From: a virus
IMG/VR virus record: IMGVR_UViG_3300044647_001784
Location: 22,297-86,296 of that record
Length of the DNA stretch: 64,000 nucleotides
Strand: one strand, 5' to 3'
The notes beneath the pieces were generated by a model, which was not told the DNA's origin, ran no database searches, and saw nothing but the letters and a program-made list of their open reading frames with translations. This document shows, one piece after another, positions 11,001-17,984 of the stretch. The position numbers and the translations under genes were made by a program. Positions within the stretch are counted from its first letter, which is position 1. Each line of letters opens with the position of its first letter.

Positions 11001-13119
11001 GTCTTAGATTTACTGGCTTAGGACCAGGAACTGTAGAGAATATTGTTTCATCTGCTCTTTGTTGAGGAGTCTTAGATCCAGTTGGTATAACATGTGACAT
11101 GTCTCTTGAGTATGGCCTACCTACAAGAGGATTGTCTTTGTCTACAATTCTTCCGCCGCCCGAAAGCACTGTGCTTCCTCCAACTGTAGAAATTCCATTG
11201 GATGTCGCAACTGTTGCGCTCATAGCACTTGCTTTTAATCTATCAAATGAGGCTGCTAAAGTAAGTACTGCATCTGAGAATGTAGCAGCCGCCTTAGTAT
11301 CGCTATAGAATGACTGCTCTACAGTTTTAGCAGCAGCAGATGCTGCCATTAATTCTGGTGTTAATAATTTAAATCCAGTTCCGCCCTTACCAATATTTTT
11401 AAGAGCTAATACTCCCTTAATTATGTATCCAAAGAAGTTTGCAAGCACACCAGTAAGCATGATGATAGGACCAGCAATTGCTGTAAGCCCGCCAATAAAT
11501 CCTAGTACTGCTTTAATTGGTGCTGGTAGATTCCCAATAAACTTTAAAATGCCATCAATAGCATTTAATACAAATGCACCAATTTTTAAGAACTGATCTC
11601 CAACTACAGCCAGTTCTGCCTTAACAGATTCGAGTGCTCTTCTGTATTTACCAGATGCAGACTCTGTAAGCGCTGTTAATTCTCGTGCTGAAATTGCAGC
11701 TAAGTCTTGTGTACTTGCTTTCATCAAGTCTAAGACTTGAAGAGTCTGGCTTCCTTCTTTACCTAAGTTTTCGAATAAAGCATTTATTCTAGCAAACTGG
11801 AACTTTCCAAATAGCTGCTCAATTGCTCTTGCTCTTTGTAATGGCTCAAGTGAATCTAATGAATCCTTTAATGCCATTATTGTGCCAGTTAAATTTCCAG
11901 CATTTTTATTTACAATGCCAGATAAGTCTATGCCAAACCCCATGAACATTTCTTTTGCAACCTTTGTGGGGTTGATAACAGATGCTAAAGCAGACTTTAA
12001 TGCGTTAGCACCTTCTGATGCATTAATTCCACCTTCACGCATAGCAGTTAAATAAAGTGCAAGGTCTTGTACATCTCCGCCCAAAGCCTGAACAACTGGT
12101 CCTGCTTTTGGAATAGCAGTTACTAAGTCATCTAGAGTAGTAGACGTCTGGTTTTCAACTGCGTTCAAGAAGTCAATAGACTCAGCAAGCTCCATCGTAT
12201 TTTGACCGAAGGCTGTCTGAATTGCAAGTGTGGCCTTCATGGCTTCTTGTCTATCTACTTCACCAAGAATTGCAAGTCTAGTTGTTTGTCTTGTAGAGTC
12301 TATAAGATCTGCGCCTTGTTTTCCAGTTGCAGCAATATCTGCTGCTAAAGCGATAGTCTCTGTAAAGTTTGCTCCTAGTCCAGAAGCTAATTCTCTAGAA
12401 ACTGCCATAACATCTTTGCGAACTTGAAGAAGATCAGCGCTTGATGTTGCAGTTAATCCTCCGTAAACTTTTGTTAAGCGAGTTAATTCTTGATCTGCTT
12501 CTTTAAATGCTTTTGCTGCAGCCATACCAAATGCTGCTAAAGGAACTGTAAGACCAACTGTTAGCTGTCTACCAGCCCACTGTGTATTCTTACCCCAGTT
12601 AATTAGCTGATTAGATCCATCCATCATAACCTTATTCATGATGGCTAGCTCTTGTCTTAGAAGCGCTGACTTATTCTTTGTAACGTCTAGTCCAGATTGA
12701 ACCATTACGTTGTATTGCATTAATCCTTGTGCATTTTTACCAATAGGCTGAATTATTGCATTCTCAAGCATAACCTGCTGCTTGGCTAAATCTCTAACTA
12801 GTGAGCTAGTCTTTTGTGTATGACCTTGCCAAGTTCTAAAGTATTGGCCAAGCTTCATTCTTCCGCTATCTAGGTTTTGACCAAACTTAGATACGTCTGA
12901 AGTTAATGTTACAAAGTGTCTAGAGAACTGACCAGTGGAGCGCATGGTTTCGTCAAACTGACGATTCATGACTCCAACCTGGCTAGTCAGATTCTTATTT
13001 AAACCAATTGTTGTAGCTTGGAGTTTTAAGAGTTGCTGAGTAACCGCTTGTAACTGCGCTGTTAGGCTAGAAAAATTAGCCGTCGCAGTTATGTTGGTTA
13101 CTATATTTTGATCTGCCAA
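2041..13119 (-). CDS. Giant tail tape measure protein with embedded globular domains
   Basis: At 3692 residues this is the largest gene. Residues about 200-540 match the TIGR01760/PhageMin_Tail core (ALAADIAATGKQG, LTAMREGGINASEGANALKS), followed by hydrophobic segments near 545-590. A glycine/alanine-rich hydrophobic stretch lies near 2085-2190, and coiled-coil helices around 2500-2650. Short modules with the pattern SDSIPAMLSDGEYV or LVGEKGPEIF recur near 920, 1820, 2865 and 3600, as is common in tape measures. Two stretches do not look like tape measure: a kinase-like segment near 1365-1490 and an ADP-ribosyltransferase-like segment near 3333-3380. If all residues counted as extended helix at about 0.15 nm each, the tail would be near 550 nm; the globular inserts make that an upper bound. 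Confidence 0.95.
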   Translation of the reverse strand: MADQNIVTNITATANFSSLTAQLQAVTQQLLKLQATTIGLNKNLTSQVGVMNRQFDETMRSTGQFSRHFVTLTSDVSKFGQNLDSGRMKLGQYFRTWQGHTQKTSSLVRDLAKQQVMLENAIIQPIGKNAQGLMQYNVMVQSGLDVTKNKSALLRQELAIMNKVMMDGSNQLINWGKNTQWAGRQLTVGLTVPLAAFGMAAAKAFKEADQELTRLTKVYGGLTATSSADLLQVRKDVMAVSRELASGLGANFTETIALAADIAATGKQGADLIDSTRQTTRLAILGEVDRQEAMKATLAIQTAFGQNTMELAESIDFLNAVENQTSTTLDDLVTAIPKAGPVVQALGGDVQDLALYLTAMREGGINASEGANALKSALASVINPTKVAKEMFMGFGIDLSGIVNKNAGNLTGTIMALKDSLDSLEPLQRARAIEQLFGKFQFARINALFENLGKEGSQTLQVLDLMKASTQDLAAISARELTALTESASGKYRRALESVKAELAVVGDQFLKIGAFVLNAIDGILKFIGNLPAPIKAVLGFIGGLTAIAGPIIMLTGVLANFFGYIIKGVLALKNIGKGGTGFKLLTPELMAASAAAKTVEQSFYSDTKAAATFSDAVLTLAASFDRLKASAMSATVATSNGISTVGGSTVLSGGGRIVDKDNPLVGRPYSRDMSHVIPTGSKTPQQRADETIFSTVPGPKPVNLRLSNSPQTYMHEDLPRIHGVTAVNGVSNGIVASEAAKWHSMTAAIAMQSKAELAILKTEVAATGTITASLADSYQALLPQMTRITTLAADETALIVQQLQAGKITVEAARAKIFALNAQVEAMMVQTAQGVAAAQARTISLTTVPLTSQPVVSATGKSNMKELFHKTETAKMVDAIARGLGVRTSGAGYSIHTTKPRFNTGGKIESFGPNKTQVTGPASITYDDRMGDVPLGGYVLNQSASMDPRNAPLVAAAPSTYDNSGSNITALLTPKETVFGPGIQDNPELFRAVDAANNGVPLPQHAAGGKIKLSRSSYGVPALTIRPLFKDKISEYRKRVAELAEQKNKTRLDPRGRDTQIIGSYGGRTWVTRGASTNAAIDDYMRSLSPSERRKAAKVIEEFSASIETTKKAAERGAPRGRDAFAIEAGHLESNKGALAKKLAENELPPLDLNKIIHATHLTRAVVINGKRYVSKYTVDYDAQSNLQANQGTLLAKDFLDRNMGRTGKYDRLMRKSGVPQEKWADTEKEIDQKIKAILRGKESKKIGDEKGDITFDSFIPLIDSSIVSAGGSAAKLKELQRNVVERKNSGGIVGGKVKPGKFNYGRLFLGMPRSIKQVEKQRQARLTMEEIDAGVRTGKYSTMPPTNFGKLDTPTTGHSFPVEGIGGVYIKPDGSKVFVKPVMDEDAALSQQRATMIVRGGHEMHSPTQEIRTMIDPTDPAGRRKLIVLESPYDKAFATQSGVFDEKAYFKQLVAANLRGDKDLSRDNISGRNVNDTGTDGVYDRASGKRRFHGEWKDGEWIDKMPSMQEMARINLLGVKGGAKRFFAEATLNIPKGMTPQQYHQKMIDEIDEVLPKLKETIAKFGDLNPTEAAVYAAMIKRLEEGRRVNWEEFHGIHSAVKVSPPKALTPAALKKLKDEAELRIRQRGHAISLSDNSFKTPLNGFNGGGIINVLKSLAMRRIGAGFGPTGAPKPSMYESAPWGVSSLSIKAAETLFASTGLRPYSQKLLYDKFAAALAKEKPYGYVKGPDGSLRNALEPSSLDAVIRKAASDLISDRSAFKQLSPIDRDILKRRYLNWDSKKDTPITAELKKKIFGIDGEREMGGPVSPGQSYLVGEKGPEIFSPLQSGNIIPQFALGGLIKRSKDFYGEKITDVSQITSKEHAKRLLKSGDPSQRAMGQLYLNNLAASRTPMPVVGTPPKPGPLSVGTTTIIGNGGVRTNVPTIQGSLPYVPSVPLQRANQAIDSAIGSIASRLKISSDKLVVRARMMGSEINSSMMALTGSIQKLGTSIKTTSTAASTSIASTVRRFTSTYSPGGSQILAYGVPGSLAAGVGQSYGPAAFGEDSGVSKAKRAGTAFSTNAKYTTAAMMHPLQFLKSKGMGADPDRPFGSGAGGMLVGTIGGMAAGGAIGNAVGGQNGMMMGSMVGSMAGPAIMQGAGKLVTSMAGKAVAAGAVKAGLAATAAGVAGLVAPLAAVAAAGYAAYKMWGHYKRGQELNIQSFGLTAEAAKKAGLRFTDFGSKIKDTIQDSEDLAAANKLVYESMKDGGTPFQMTIAEYKKLKKEVKETFAEQIAVLDRQPSEKVPDAVRRIKESLIAAGMSADEATKKVFTMLQLSNKKDQSITATIGNAKFKNITDPQSAAVSAVTSFGADTRDQGSKERAMSLNTALTATETAINDLMAKRAREVAKDVSGKKELLTYAEAEKIMLDKINRSGEARTAITQETVDEMAKANPEVKKMINGSDTVVSVWQKIRLQAQGFNGDLSQLNAAQTKLIADSFAAISDAVVAKNRVGILKDQYASLDKLEKQIKNYTKALKGQSVAEQISDRDRLKALNKQIEAINKLAEARKKALSAAQEDANLGRQIEKVRLEIQNAEAVGDTEKAQSLRIDLESLTSQQQTDAQMKAIDTAAEAAIKPLKAAADAISNKQEKLGDAAAIAAESLDKLKDRYDKQQAAIKKVNDSMTALYGNAAAAGLTVEAYAKKNKEASAGFVAAMQAATGAAMPKYKERTYYNGSMLVTEKVPIAPYENALELLAKSGAATGVNTALVKALGDGATLKDVVDAVKGINGKPALRENIKVTGDYSDSKETKEYDGKKVQVLNAQARDAIRKRLDLQPGETFIVDGQRYRQNTTGGTPIWTGPAPKGPALHEGGKVSGPGTATSDSIPAMLSDGEYVFSAKAVDAAGGPDAVDSLHKALRRAEGGPVGKQKPQKQQLPFFPWRPDLPDYWSNGKPTGDPRTGRWGELRYNPSKGKDIWGGTEIPGLKFTGKTPQQSDYWHQMAEQPSKYRGPGMGIDKDPMRLAGSGASMGFSGNGAYGFGPLLFHKGGPVGHRHGRNLPEKQNWFQRYVSELTKSQKEAAGMLPSFMTSNNKADALGAGSILRKMAGQAESGDTLSSILFPLNFLGMGSARSALANPTANVAKQSSSLGAPLIRALSKIPSLGKDLLKLVTWNTLGKVKPLQNNLYKAIGLKPEGLIRKFKNAFDYTSTTGKSYFEDIVNRPPPPRRSGSGAPPGPANDDDWFTNLPPSKLHPMQALGEAAAAMKNKFINPVMTPLKNGVGKLTSMFSKENISQKLLKFSPKMISDFLYRYTPVGSIQALRSAKKMNMSKTTADTGLGLDLSLEELFKQDFYHGGNLPEDLLNRLTPSSKNVSLSGNIFNFDLFATVEKIMAREYAVGKNAEKGGSLWKTLFRVPEDMSKVWDMRGGAPSLWSQNKKGYAAVEKYFIDVLKMSREEARDMLAGERVPGVARLSKALIDRLSLFQGEYLNEAFAVNGKGGPKWLMDTIVHTGGKLTNSDTFHAVVATLDPENRIKLLKNILPKSELIKTHGVLDEFLPSTLERFIEQYEKYGKSFKPLLEGIWPAIHNSTSAATGGYISNGKLNVPKFKDGINVVPQDMLALIHKNESIIPATMNPFNPEAAMPRYNFDRPSFGIRGEGSSGASYTVNQNIYASDGMDVEALSNIIVRKAEAVIGQKAKVNVKMVGQGKNI

Positions 13120-13122
13120 CTC

Positions 13123-13781
13123 TTACTCCTTTTTGTATCCGAGGCCAGCTCCGATACCAAATCCTGCGTCTGATGCAAACTGACCTTGTAGCGAAACAAC
13201 ATCTGATGCATCTGCAGTAATTCCAAGTGCTTTTCTTTTTACATCTTCAAAGCTCTTGGGTCTTTCTTCTTCGCCGCCATCAAGGTCTACACCTTGTATT
13301 GCAGCTAAGAACTTTCTTTTTTCTGACTCAGACTTTTGCATAGATGTAAAAGTTTGAATCAGTTCTGGCATTGAAAGATTATCTTCCAATTCCTCGTAAT
13401 TCTTATAGTTTCCTATTAGAAATACTTCTCCTTCTAAGGCAGCTAGATCTAGTTCTGACCAGCTAGAACCGCTGCTGCTAGCAAATTTGGATCGTCCATC
13501 TTAATGCCGCCGCATACTTCAAGGATACGATTAATTGTTGGTACATCTAATACGTCCTCGAATGCGTCTCTATCTGCAACTAATTCTGGAAGCTGCTTTT
13601 CTAGTGCTACTGCACAAGCATCAATAAGAATTGTTAAAGTTTCATCTTCTGTAGTTACTTCTGCTGTCTTACTAATAGCAGCCATAAACTTTCTAAGCTC
13701 TTTAATTGTTAAAGGCTTTAGCTTTACGTTTGCCCCGTTTTGTAGCTGAATTTCTTCTACATCATATACTGTTGTTGCCAA
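13123..13781 (-). CDS. Tail assembly chaperone, long form made by -1 frameshift
   Basis: This is the 219-residue fusion predicted if ribosomes slip back one base at AAATTTG (13482-13488) within the short chaperone gene. Codons 1-100 are shared. After the slip the reading frame continues through ASSSGSSWSELDLAALEG and YKNYEELEDNLSMPELIQ to a stop at 13123. The downstream frame has no stop between the slip site and 13123, and its only plausible independent start is a weak TTG at 13389. A G/GT pair of chaperones produced by frameshift just before the tape measure is a hallmark of long-tailed phages. The gene ends three bases before the tape measure ATG. Confidence 0.85.
13449..13781 (-). CDS. 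Tail assembly chaperone, short form
   Basis: This 110-residue protein (MATTVYDVEEIQLQNGANVK) is the zero-frame product. It carries a small N-terminal beta part (VKLKPLTIKELRKFM) and a helical remainder, as in lambda gpG-like chaperones. A strong AGGAGG ribosome-binding site precedes ATG 13781. It lies between the major tail protein and the tape measure, behind its own terminator and extended -10 promoter. It is expected to coat the tape measure before tail-tube polymerisation. Function is assigned from synteny and the frameshift signal. Confidence 0.85.
   Translation of the reverse strand: MATTVYDVEEIQLQNGANVKLKPLTIKELRKFMAAISKTAEVTTEDETLTILIDACAVALEKQLPELVADRDAFEDVLDVPTINRILEVCGGIKMDDPNLLAAAVLAGQN
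13482..13488 (-). promoter_or_regulatory. Programmed -1 frameshift slippery heptamer
   Basis: The minus strand reads A AAT TTG in zero frame at codons 99-100 of the short chaperone gene, a textbook X XXY YYZ heptamer. Slippage gives AAA TTT and enters the -1 frame, which is open for 119 more codons. The zero frame stops ten codons later. Confidence 0.85.
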
Positions 13782-13816
13782 TTTAAATCCTCCTAGGATC
13801 TCGTCTTAATTATTGT

Positions 13817-13825
13817 ATCATATCA
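13817..13825 (-). promoter_or_regulatory. Extended -10 promoter for tail chaperone and tape measure
   Basis: On the minus strand TGATATGAT gives an extended -10 (TG-N-TATGAT). A weak -35, TTGCTA at 13841-13846, sits 18 bp upstream and overlaps the edge of the terminator hairpin. It would start transcription about 30 bases before ATG 13781. Confidence 0.5.
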
Positions 13826-13843
13826 GAAATACCAATACAATAG

Positions 13844-13873
13844 CAAAACCCCCTAATTTCTTAGGGGGTTTTG
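13844..13873 (-). terminator. Intrinsic terminator after the major tail protein gene
   Basis: The perfect inverted repeat CAAAACCCCCTAA / TTAGGGGGTTTTG has a 4-base loop and a T-rich 3' arm. It lies immediately downstream of the major tail protein gene on the minus strand and would strongly reduce readthrough into the chaperone and tape measure genes. Confidence 0.9.
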
Positions 13874-13890
13874 TAATTAATTATTATTAA

Positions 13891-14655
13891 TTATACTGCT
13901 AGAACGCGGTCTACGATGAAACCATATTCTTGGCCGACCTTTGCGCCGTCTGGTAGCAAACGGAATGTAACTGGGAATGTTGATGCTGCGTTACGAGCCA
14001 AAGAGAACTGTGACTGTTGTACAGAAAGAACACGACGTGCATAGTATACACGCTCAGTTAGAGTTGCTTCAGATGTTGGTGCCTGACCTACTGCAATAAG
14101 TTGACGCTCTGTTGGCTGCTCACCAAGAGCTCCACCTGCAAGTCCAAGCTTGTCCTCTGCTGCTAAACCAGTAGCAACAGTCTGTCCTGTCATCTTAGGT
14201 ACTAATGTGCTTGAACGCTGACCGAATACTGCTAGAACGTTCTCAAGAGTACCTTCTGCCATTTCTGTTGCGATCATAACTTCCATTGACTCCTTGAAAA
14301 GCTTTGCTGTATCAAGAAGCTGATCTACTGTTACTGAACCGTATGATGGGTTGTATGTAACCTGAAGACCGTTATTTGTAAAACCTACGTTGCGATAAAA
14401 TGCACCCTTGTCATCAAGAGCTGGTGCTGTTGCGCCAGTTGCTGATGTTGCTACATCTACTGCATTCAAAGAATCAATGTATGATGTTGCTGACTTAAAT
14501 GCTGGTACTGTCTTGTTCTTGTTTGCTGCAAAAGCATTAAGAACTCCTGCTTCAGCATTTGGGACGTAATCTGAATCGGTAACATCTGTCACTGAAAGAA
14601 ACAGTGGTGATGCACCAACAAGTATGTTTTTTGCATTACCTGTAATTTGTGCCAT
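13891..14655 (-). CDS. Major tail protein (tail tube)
   Basis: This 254-residue protein begins MAQITGNAKNILVGASPLFLS. Its codon choice differs from the fibre genes, with more C/G-ending codons (for example cgacgtgc, cgctctgt), which the major capsid gene shares and which is typical of highly expressed virion genes. It is followed by its own strong terminator, which lets it be expressed far above the tape measure. It sits between the tail terminator and the chaperones, the usual place of the tube subunit. No sheath gene is adjacent, which supports a non-contractile tail. Confidence 0.85.
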   Translation of the reverse strand: MAQITGNAKNILVGASPLFLSVTDVTDSDYVPNAEAGVLNAFAANKNKTVPAFKSATSYIDSLNAVDVATSATGATAPALDDKGAFYRNVGFTNNGLQVTYNPSYGSVTVDQLLDTAKLFKESMEVMIATEMAEGTLENVLAVFGQRSSTLVPKMTGQTVATGLAAEDKLGLAGGALGEQPTERQLIAVGQAPTSEATLTERVYYARRVLSVQQSQFSLARNAASTFPVTFRLLPDGAKVGQEYGFIVDRVLAV

Positions 14656-14775
14656 GTTGTAAAACCTCCATTAAATAAATATATATATATTGACTTGCTG
14701 TATAACTTTAAATTAAGCTGGCTAGGCTCTTTTCCTCTTGGTATAATTTTATCTTACAATCAACTAAAAGGCAAA

Positions 14776-15282
14776 CTAGTCAAATCTACCCTTTGGGCCA
14801 ACTGTCCTAGAGTATTTGACCTCTATAATAACATCTGCCGCCAAGAAGCCTGCTAGCTCTGTAGATGGCTCTGTTGGGGACATCTCTAGTATAAGGGTGT
14901 TGTGGAATATGATCTTGTCTGTTGATCTTGATTTATTTAGGTCTCTGGCTGAATCGTCCATTCTTCTAAAAACATCCATCATCATGTTTCTGATTATATT
15001 GATTTCGGCAAAGTCCACTGAGTATATTGTAAAGGATATCTTCTCACAGCATATAAGCCAATTTTCTTCATAGGTGCTTCCAATCTTGTCATAAACAATA
15101 TGGGTCTTGCCGCTTAAGAATTGATTCATTTCTGGAGCCTGCTGAACTGGAATAATTGGAATTATAGATTCGCCAAGATTATCGCTATAGTAAGCATTTT
15201 GATCAATTATGTTATTTGACAAAAGCTCTTGCCAAAGATGTTTTCTTATCTCGTACATGGCGTCTATTCCATAATTAGTCAT
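14776..15282 (-). CDS. Probable tail terminator protein
   Basis: This 168-residue protein (MTNYGIDAMYEIRKHLWQEL) has the size and mixed alpha/beta pattern of siphovirus tail terminators. It ends immediately upstream of the major tail protein gene. Its start overlaps the stop of the preceding gene by one base, so it belongs to the neck operon. The assignment relies on gene order (connector genes, terminator, tube); no unique motif is visible. Confidence 0.6.
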   Translation of the reverse strand: MTNYGIDAMYEIRKHLWQELLSNNIIDQNAYYSDNLGESIIPIIPVQQAPEMNQFLSGKTHIVYDKIGSTYEENWLICCEKISFTIYSVDFAEINIIRNMMMDVFRRMDDSARDLNKSRSTDKIIFHNTLILEMSPTEPSTELAGFLAADVIIEVKYSRTVGPKGRFD

Positions 15283-16076
15283 TAAAATACTCCTCCGAAT
15301 TTTTCTGTTAGTGCCGCCTCGGCCTGTAGTCTAATTGTACCTGGACTAAAGGAATAACGCACCTTGGCAATAGATGAAGGAACTTTCATCGCTCTTTCAA
15401 ATTTAGCTCCGAATAGGTTCTGAAATCCAGACATCTTTATTGAGTTGCTAACCATTGGTCCGCTAAAATATCTACTATATGTTAAATCGAATTGATTTGT
15501 TGATGCTCTGCCTCCAGGGCTCTTTACTGTAACTGACTTACCCTTTGGCATAAAAACCTTTTCTCCATCAATTTCAAAAACTAATCTCTCAGCAGATTTT
15601 GGTCTAATTACAACTGGCATTCCTTTTTCCATAACAGCTGCTTTTCTTTCAAAAACATATCTACTTGTCTGCTCTCTATTTTTAGATGGGACCGAAGATT
15701 TTGAAATCTTAAACTCATAGTTAATTCTAAATGATAGCCCAACTCCGTCTAGCTGGTTTAATTTAAAAAGACGAGCAGTTGCTTGTCCTGTCTTATTCCA
15801 CTCATATACATGATGTAATGACTTTGGCTTTGTTCTGGCTTGCGAATCAATAAACAAACCAAAATCTTTTTCTATCTGATTAAATATTGTTGTCTTAAAT
15901 AGTCTTTGAAATGCCTTATTGGATTCTAGTCTGGCTGCAACATTAGCCTGATAGTAAAGAAATGCAGATATCTGTGCCACATTGCTATCTCTTAAAACTC
16001 CTGCTTGAGGTGCACCTACCATCAATCTCTCTAGACCAGAAGAAGCTTGAAGTAATGCTACTCCACTAGTCTCCAA
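15282..16076 (-). CDS. Neck / head-tail joining protein
   Basis: This 264-residue protein has no recognised catalytic motif. It contains a helical N-terminal half (FLYYQANVAARLESNKAFQRLF) and a beta-rich basic C-terminal half (YSRYFSGPMVSNSIKMSGFQ). It overlaps the previous gene by 11 bases and the next by one. In the order capsid, SAP-like protein, connector, this gene, terminator, it fits an HK97-gp10-like tail-completion protein, although it is longer than most of that family. Confidence 0.55.
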   Translation of the reverse strand: METSGVALLQASSGLERLMVGAPQAGVLRDSNVAQISAFLYYQANVAARLESNKAFQRLFKTTIFNQIEKDFGLFIDSQARTKPKSLHHVYEWNKTGQATARLFKLNQLDGVGLSFRINYEFKISKSSVPSKNREQTSRYVFERKAAVMEKGMPVVIRPKSAERLVFEIDGEKVFMPKGKSVTVKSPGGRASTNQFDLTYSRYFSGPMVSNSIKMSGFQNLFGAKFERAMKVPSSIAKVRYSFSPGTIRLQAEAALTEKFGGVF

Positions 16077-16494
16077 TTAACTGGCTCTCTGATCTTTTAG
16101 CAATTGAGTTGTAAGCCATTAAATTACCAAATGGGTCTGTTATTGGTGTTGAGCTTGTTATTTCAAATACTGTTGGAGTATCGTTTGGATAGTTCAATTC
16201 TATCCAAATTGGATTATTTGAGTTGTCTCTGATATTAGTTACTTTTTCTCTGTATGTCAATCTTGTTTCTGTTCTAATCTCAATAGTTTGATTGTCTACA
16301 TACTTAACAGAGATTGCTCTATTGTCCCCGCCTCTGCTTGTAGCAGAGTTTGTTATTATTCCTTTTGCAAAACAAGGTATAGTTCTTTGATATATCCAAG
16401 ACTTTTTAATTGCACCAGTGTTTGGATCCTGATAATCATCTTGAGCATAAACATCTATTTTCATGCTAAGAATAGAGTCTACGAGTCTGTTCAT
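16066..16494 (-). CDS. Head-closure / stopper-like protein
   Basis: This 142-residue protein begins MNRLVDSILSMKIDVYAQDDYQDPNTG. The pattern of a short helix, then a strand with aspartates and a DPNTGA turn, then strands around ETRLTYREKVTNI, resembles head-closure (stopper) proteins of siphoviruses such as the SPP1 gp16 group. It overlaps the connector gene by one base and the following gene by 11 bases. The call is by similarity of layout and length. Confidence 0.55.
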   Translation of the reverse strand: MNRLVDSILSMKIDVYAQDDYQDPNTGAIKKSWIYQRTIPCFAKGIITNSATSRGGDNRAISVKYVDNQTIEIRTETRLTYREKVTNIRDNSNNPIWIELNYPNDTPTVFEITSSTPITDPFGNLMAYNSIAKRSESQLIGD

Positions 16495-17474
16495 TATATC
16501 AAAACCATAGTGCTTAAGACATACTCAGACAGAAGCTGATCAGCGTAATTGTTTCCAGTTCCGCTAAATGTTGCAGTGTCATATTCAAACTGCCAGTCAA
16601 ATGTCTGTATGCTCTTTAAGTACTTGTTTCTCCAGTCTTTATCTTTAGAGAAGAAGTCTTTCATTAACTCTATGGTAGCTAACTCAACTTCATACGGTAC
16701 TTGATCCCAGCCATATCTTCCTTCAATTCTATAAGCTCCACCATTTACAAAAGACCCATTATTGTAGTCATTAATACTTGGAGGGACCATTCCGTTTGCT
16801 GTGTAAACTACATTATCTAATAAGCCAGACTTATTTACTTTTATTCCAAATCCACTAGAAGATATTTCTACTGGGACATTCCAATTATCAATATTATTTA
16901 TTCTATCAATAAGAAGTATGTCGTTTAGATGTATGGAATGTATCTCATTTATTTTGTGTGGCAATGGGAGAATTTCTGATCCAGTTGCGTATATCACATT
17001 TACATCATCATATAGATAAAACTCTTGTCCAGTGTAGCTTTCAATAAGTTTTCTTGCATATCTTTCTGCTGCTGCTAAATCTACAAATGTTTTGTAGTTG
17101 GGATCAGATTGATCAAAGCCAAACCCTAAAGCATCTGCAGCATTTGTTAAATCAACATATGGCTTTACAACATCAAGAAGATGCTCTTTAACTACACTTT
17201 CTTCATCTACTTCATATTCCCAAACTAGCCTCAATGTCCTTGGTCTATTCGTTAAGGATATTGGAGGGTATACCAAATATACGCCTCTATCTGTTTCTGC
17301 CTCTTCGGCAGTTTGGGTTAGAAGTAAAGTGTTTGGATTTATAGAAGGCTCTATTGATGGATCATTTGTTACATCATAAAATTTAACAGTAGGCAAAGAG
17401 TCTGCTTGAGCTATCCCGCCCTTCCAAAATACTCTTTGCTTTACTGGTGAGTTTGTTCCTACTATAATTTCCAT
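16494..17474 (-). CDS. Head-tail connector (adaptor) protein
   Basis: This 326-residue protein has two parts. Residues 1-110 are beta-rich (VKQRVFWKGGIAQADSLPTVKFYD), reminiscent of small baseplate or tail Ig-like domains. The remainder contains the adaptor signature of gp6/gp15-like connectors: a helix AERYARKLIESYTG and, near the end, a helix YEVELATIELMKDFFSKDKDWRNKYLKSI. The usual adaptor is about 100-200 residues, so the N-terminal domain is an extension. It follows the capsid and SAP-like genes in a tightly packed neck operon. Confidence 0.65.
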   Translation of the reverse strand: MEIIVGTNSPVKQRVFWKGGIAQADSLPTVKFYDVTNDPSIEPSINPNTLLLTQTAEEAETDRGVYLVYPPISLTNRPRTLRLVWEYEVDEESVVKEHLLDVVKPYVDLTNAADALGFGFDQSDPNYKTFVDLAAAERYARKLIESYTGQEFYLYDDVNVIYATGSEILPLPHKINEIHSIHLNDILLIDRINNIDNWNVPVEISSSGFGIKVNKSGLLDNVVYTANGMVPPSINDYNNGSFVNGGAYRIEGRYGWDQVPYEVELATIELMKDFFSKDKDWRNKYLKSIQTFDWQFEYDTATFSGTGNNYADQLLSEYVLSTMVLI

Positions 17475-17489
17475 TTGTTGCGTTTAAGC

Positions 17490-17885
17490 TTAGCCGTAAT
17501 ATTCCTGAACTTCCTTTGGTGTGGCTAAACGAAAACCCTCCTCTTTATCAAAAATTTGTTGAGCTGAATCTTTGTGCATTGCTACAAACGGATGGGTCTG
17601 AGTAAATGTATGTCCCATAATATCATATCTATGGTTTGCTCTTGTCATCATAACTAATACTGTATCCTCTGTGCGCTCTGCCTTTGGATCAAATACTGGT
17701 AGGACCTCAACCTCTTCTTTTGCATCTTCTACATCTTTAAGTGTTTTTTCATATACTGCATATGTAACACCTTCTTCTGCTAGTGCTGCAATTATATCCT
17801 GCTTGTTCTTAAGCCCGTCTGTTTCAACTGCAAACTCTTCTGCAATTGCCTTTAGATCCGCGACCTTTAATGTGTCAAAAGACAT
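17490..17885 (-). CDS. Small head-region protein with N-terminal SAP/Rho-N-like fold
   Basis: This 131-residue protein has an N-terminal LEM/SAP/Rho-N-like motif (LKVADLKAIAEEFAVETDG, then NKQDIIAALAEEG), a short helical unit often seen in small phage head proteins. The C-terminal half contains TVLVMMTRANHRYDIMGHTF and likely forms a strand-rich domain. It lies directly after the capsid terminator and has its own extended -10 promoter. A head-to-tail or DNA-contact role is inferred from the neighbourhood. Confidence 0.6.
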   Translation of the reverse strand: MSFDTLKVADLKAIAEEFAVETDGLKNKQDIIAALAEEGVTYAVYEKTLKDVEDAKEEVEVLPVFDPKAERTEDTVLVMMTRANHRYDIMGHTFTQTHPFVAMHKDSAQQIFDKEEGFRLATPKEVQEYYG

Positions 17886-17912
17886 TTAATACTCCTTTTT
17901 CTAGGTAAAACC

Positions 17913-17921
17913 ATTATAGCA
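17913..17921 (-). promoter_or_regulatory. Extended -10 promoter for the neck operon
   Basis: The minus strand reads TGCTATAAT, a consensus extended -10, about 28 bases before ATG 17885 and just past the capsid terminator. No good -35 box is present. AAAGGAG follows as the ribosome-binding site. Confidence 0.6.
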
Positions 17922-17937
17922 TTGTATAATTAAAATG

Positions 17938-17967
17938 AAAAGCCCCCAAATTTAATTGGGGGCTTTT
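17938..17967 (-). terminator. Intrinsic terminator after the major capsid gene
   Basis: The repeat AAAAGCCCCCAA / TTGGGGGCTTTT with a 6-base A/T loop forms a stable hairpin ending in a T run on the minus strand, directly downstream of the capsid stop codon. Confidence 0.9.
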
Positions 17968-17984
17968 CTGTGATTAATTCCTAA

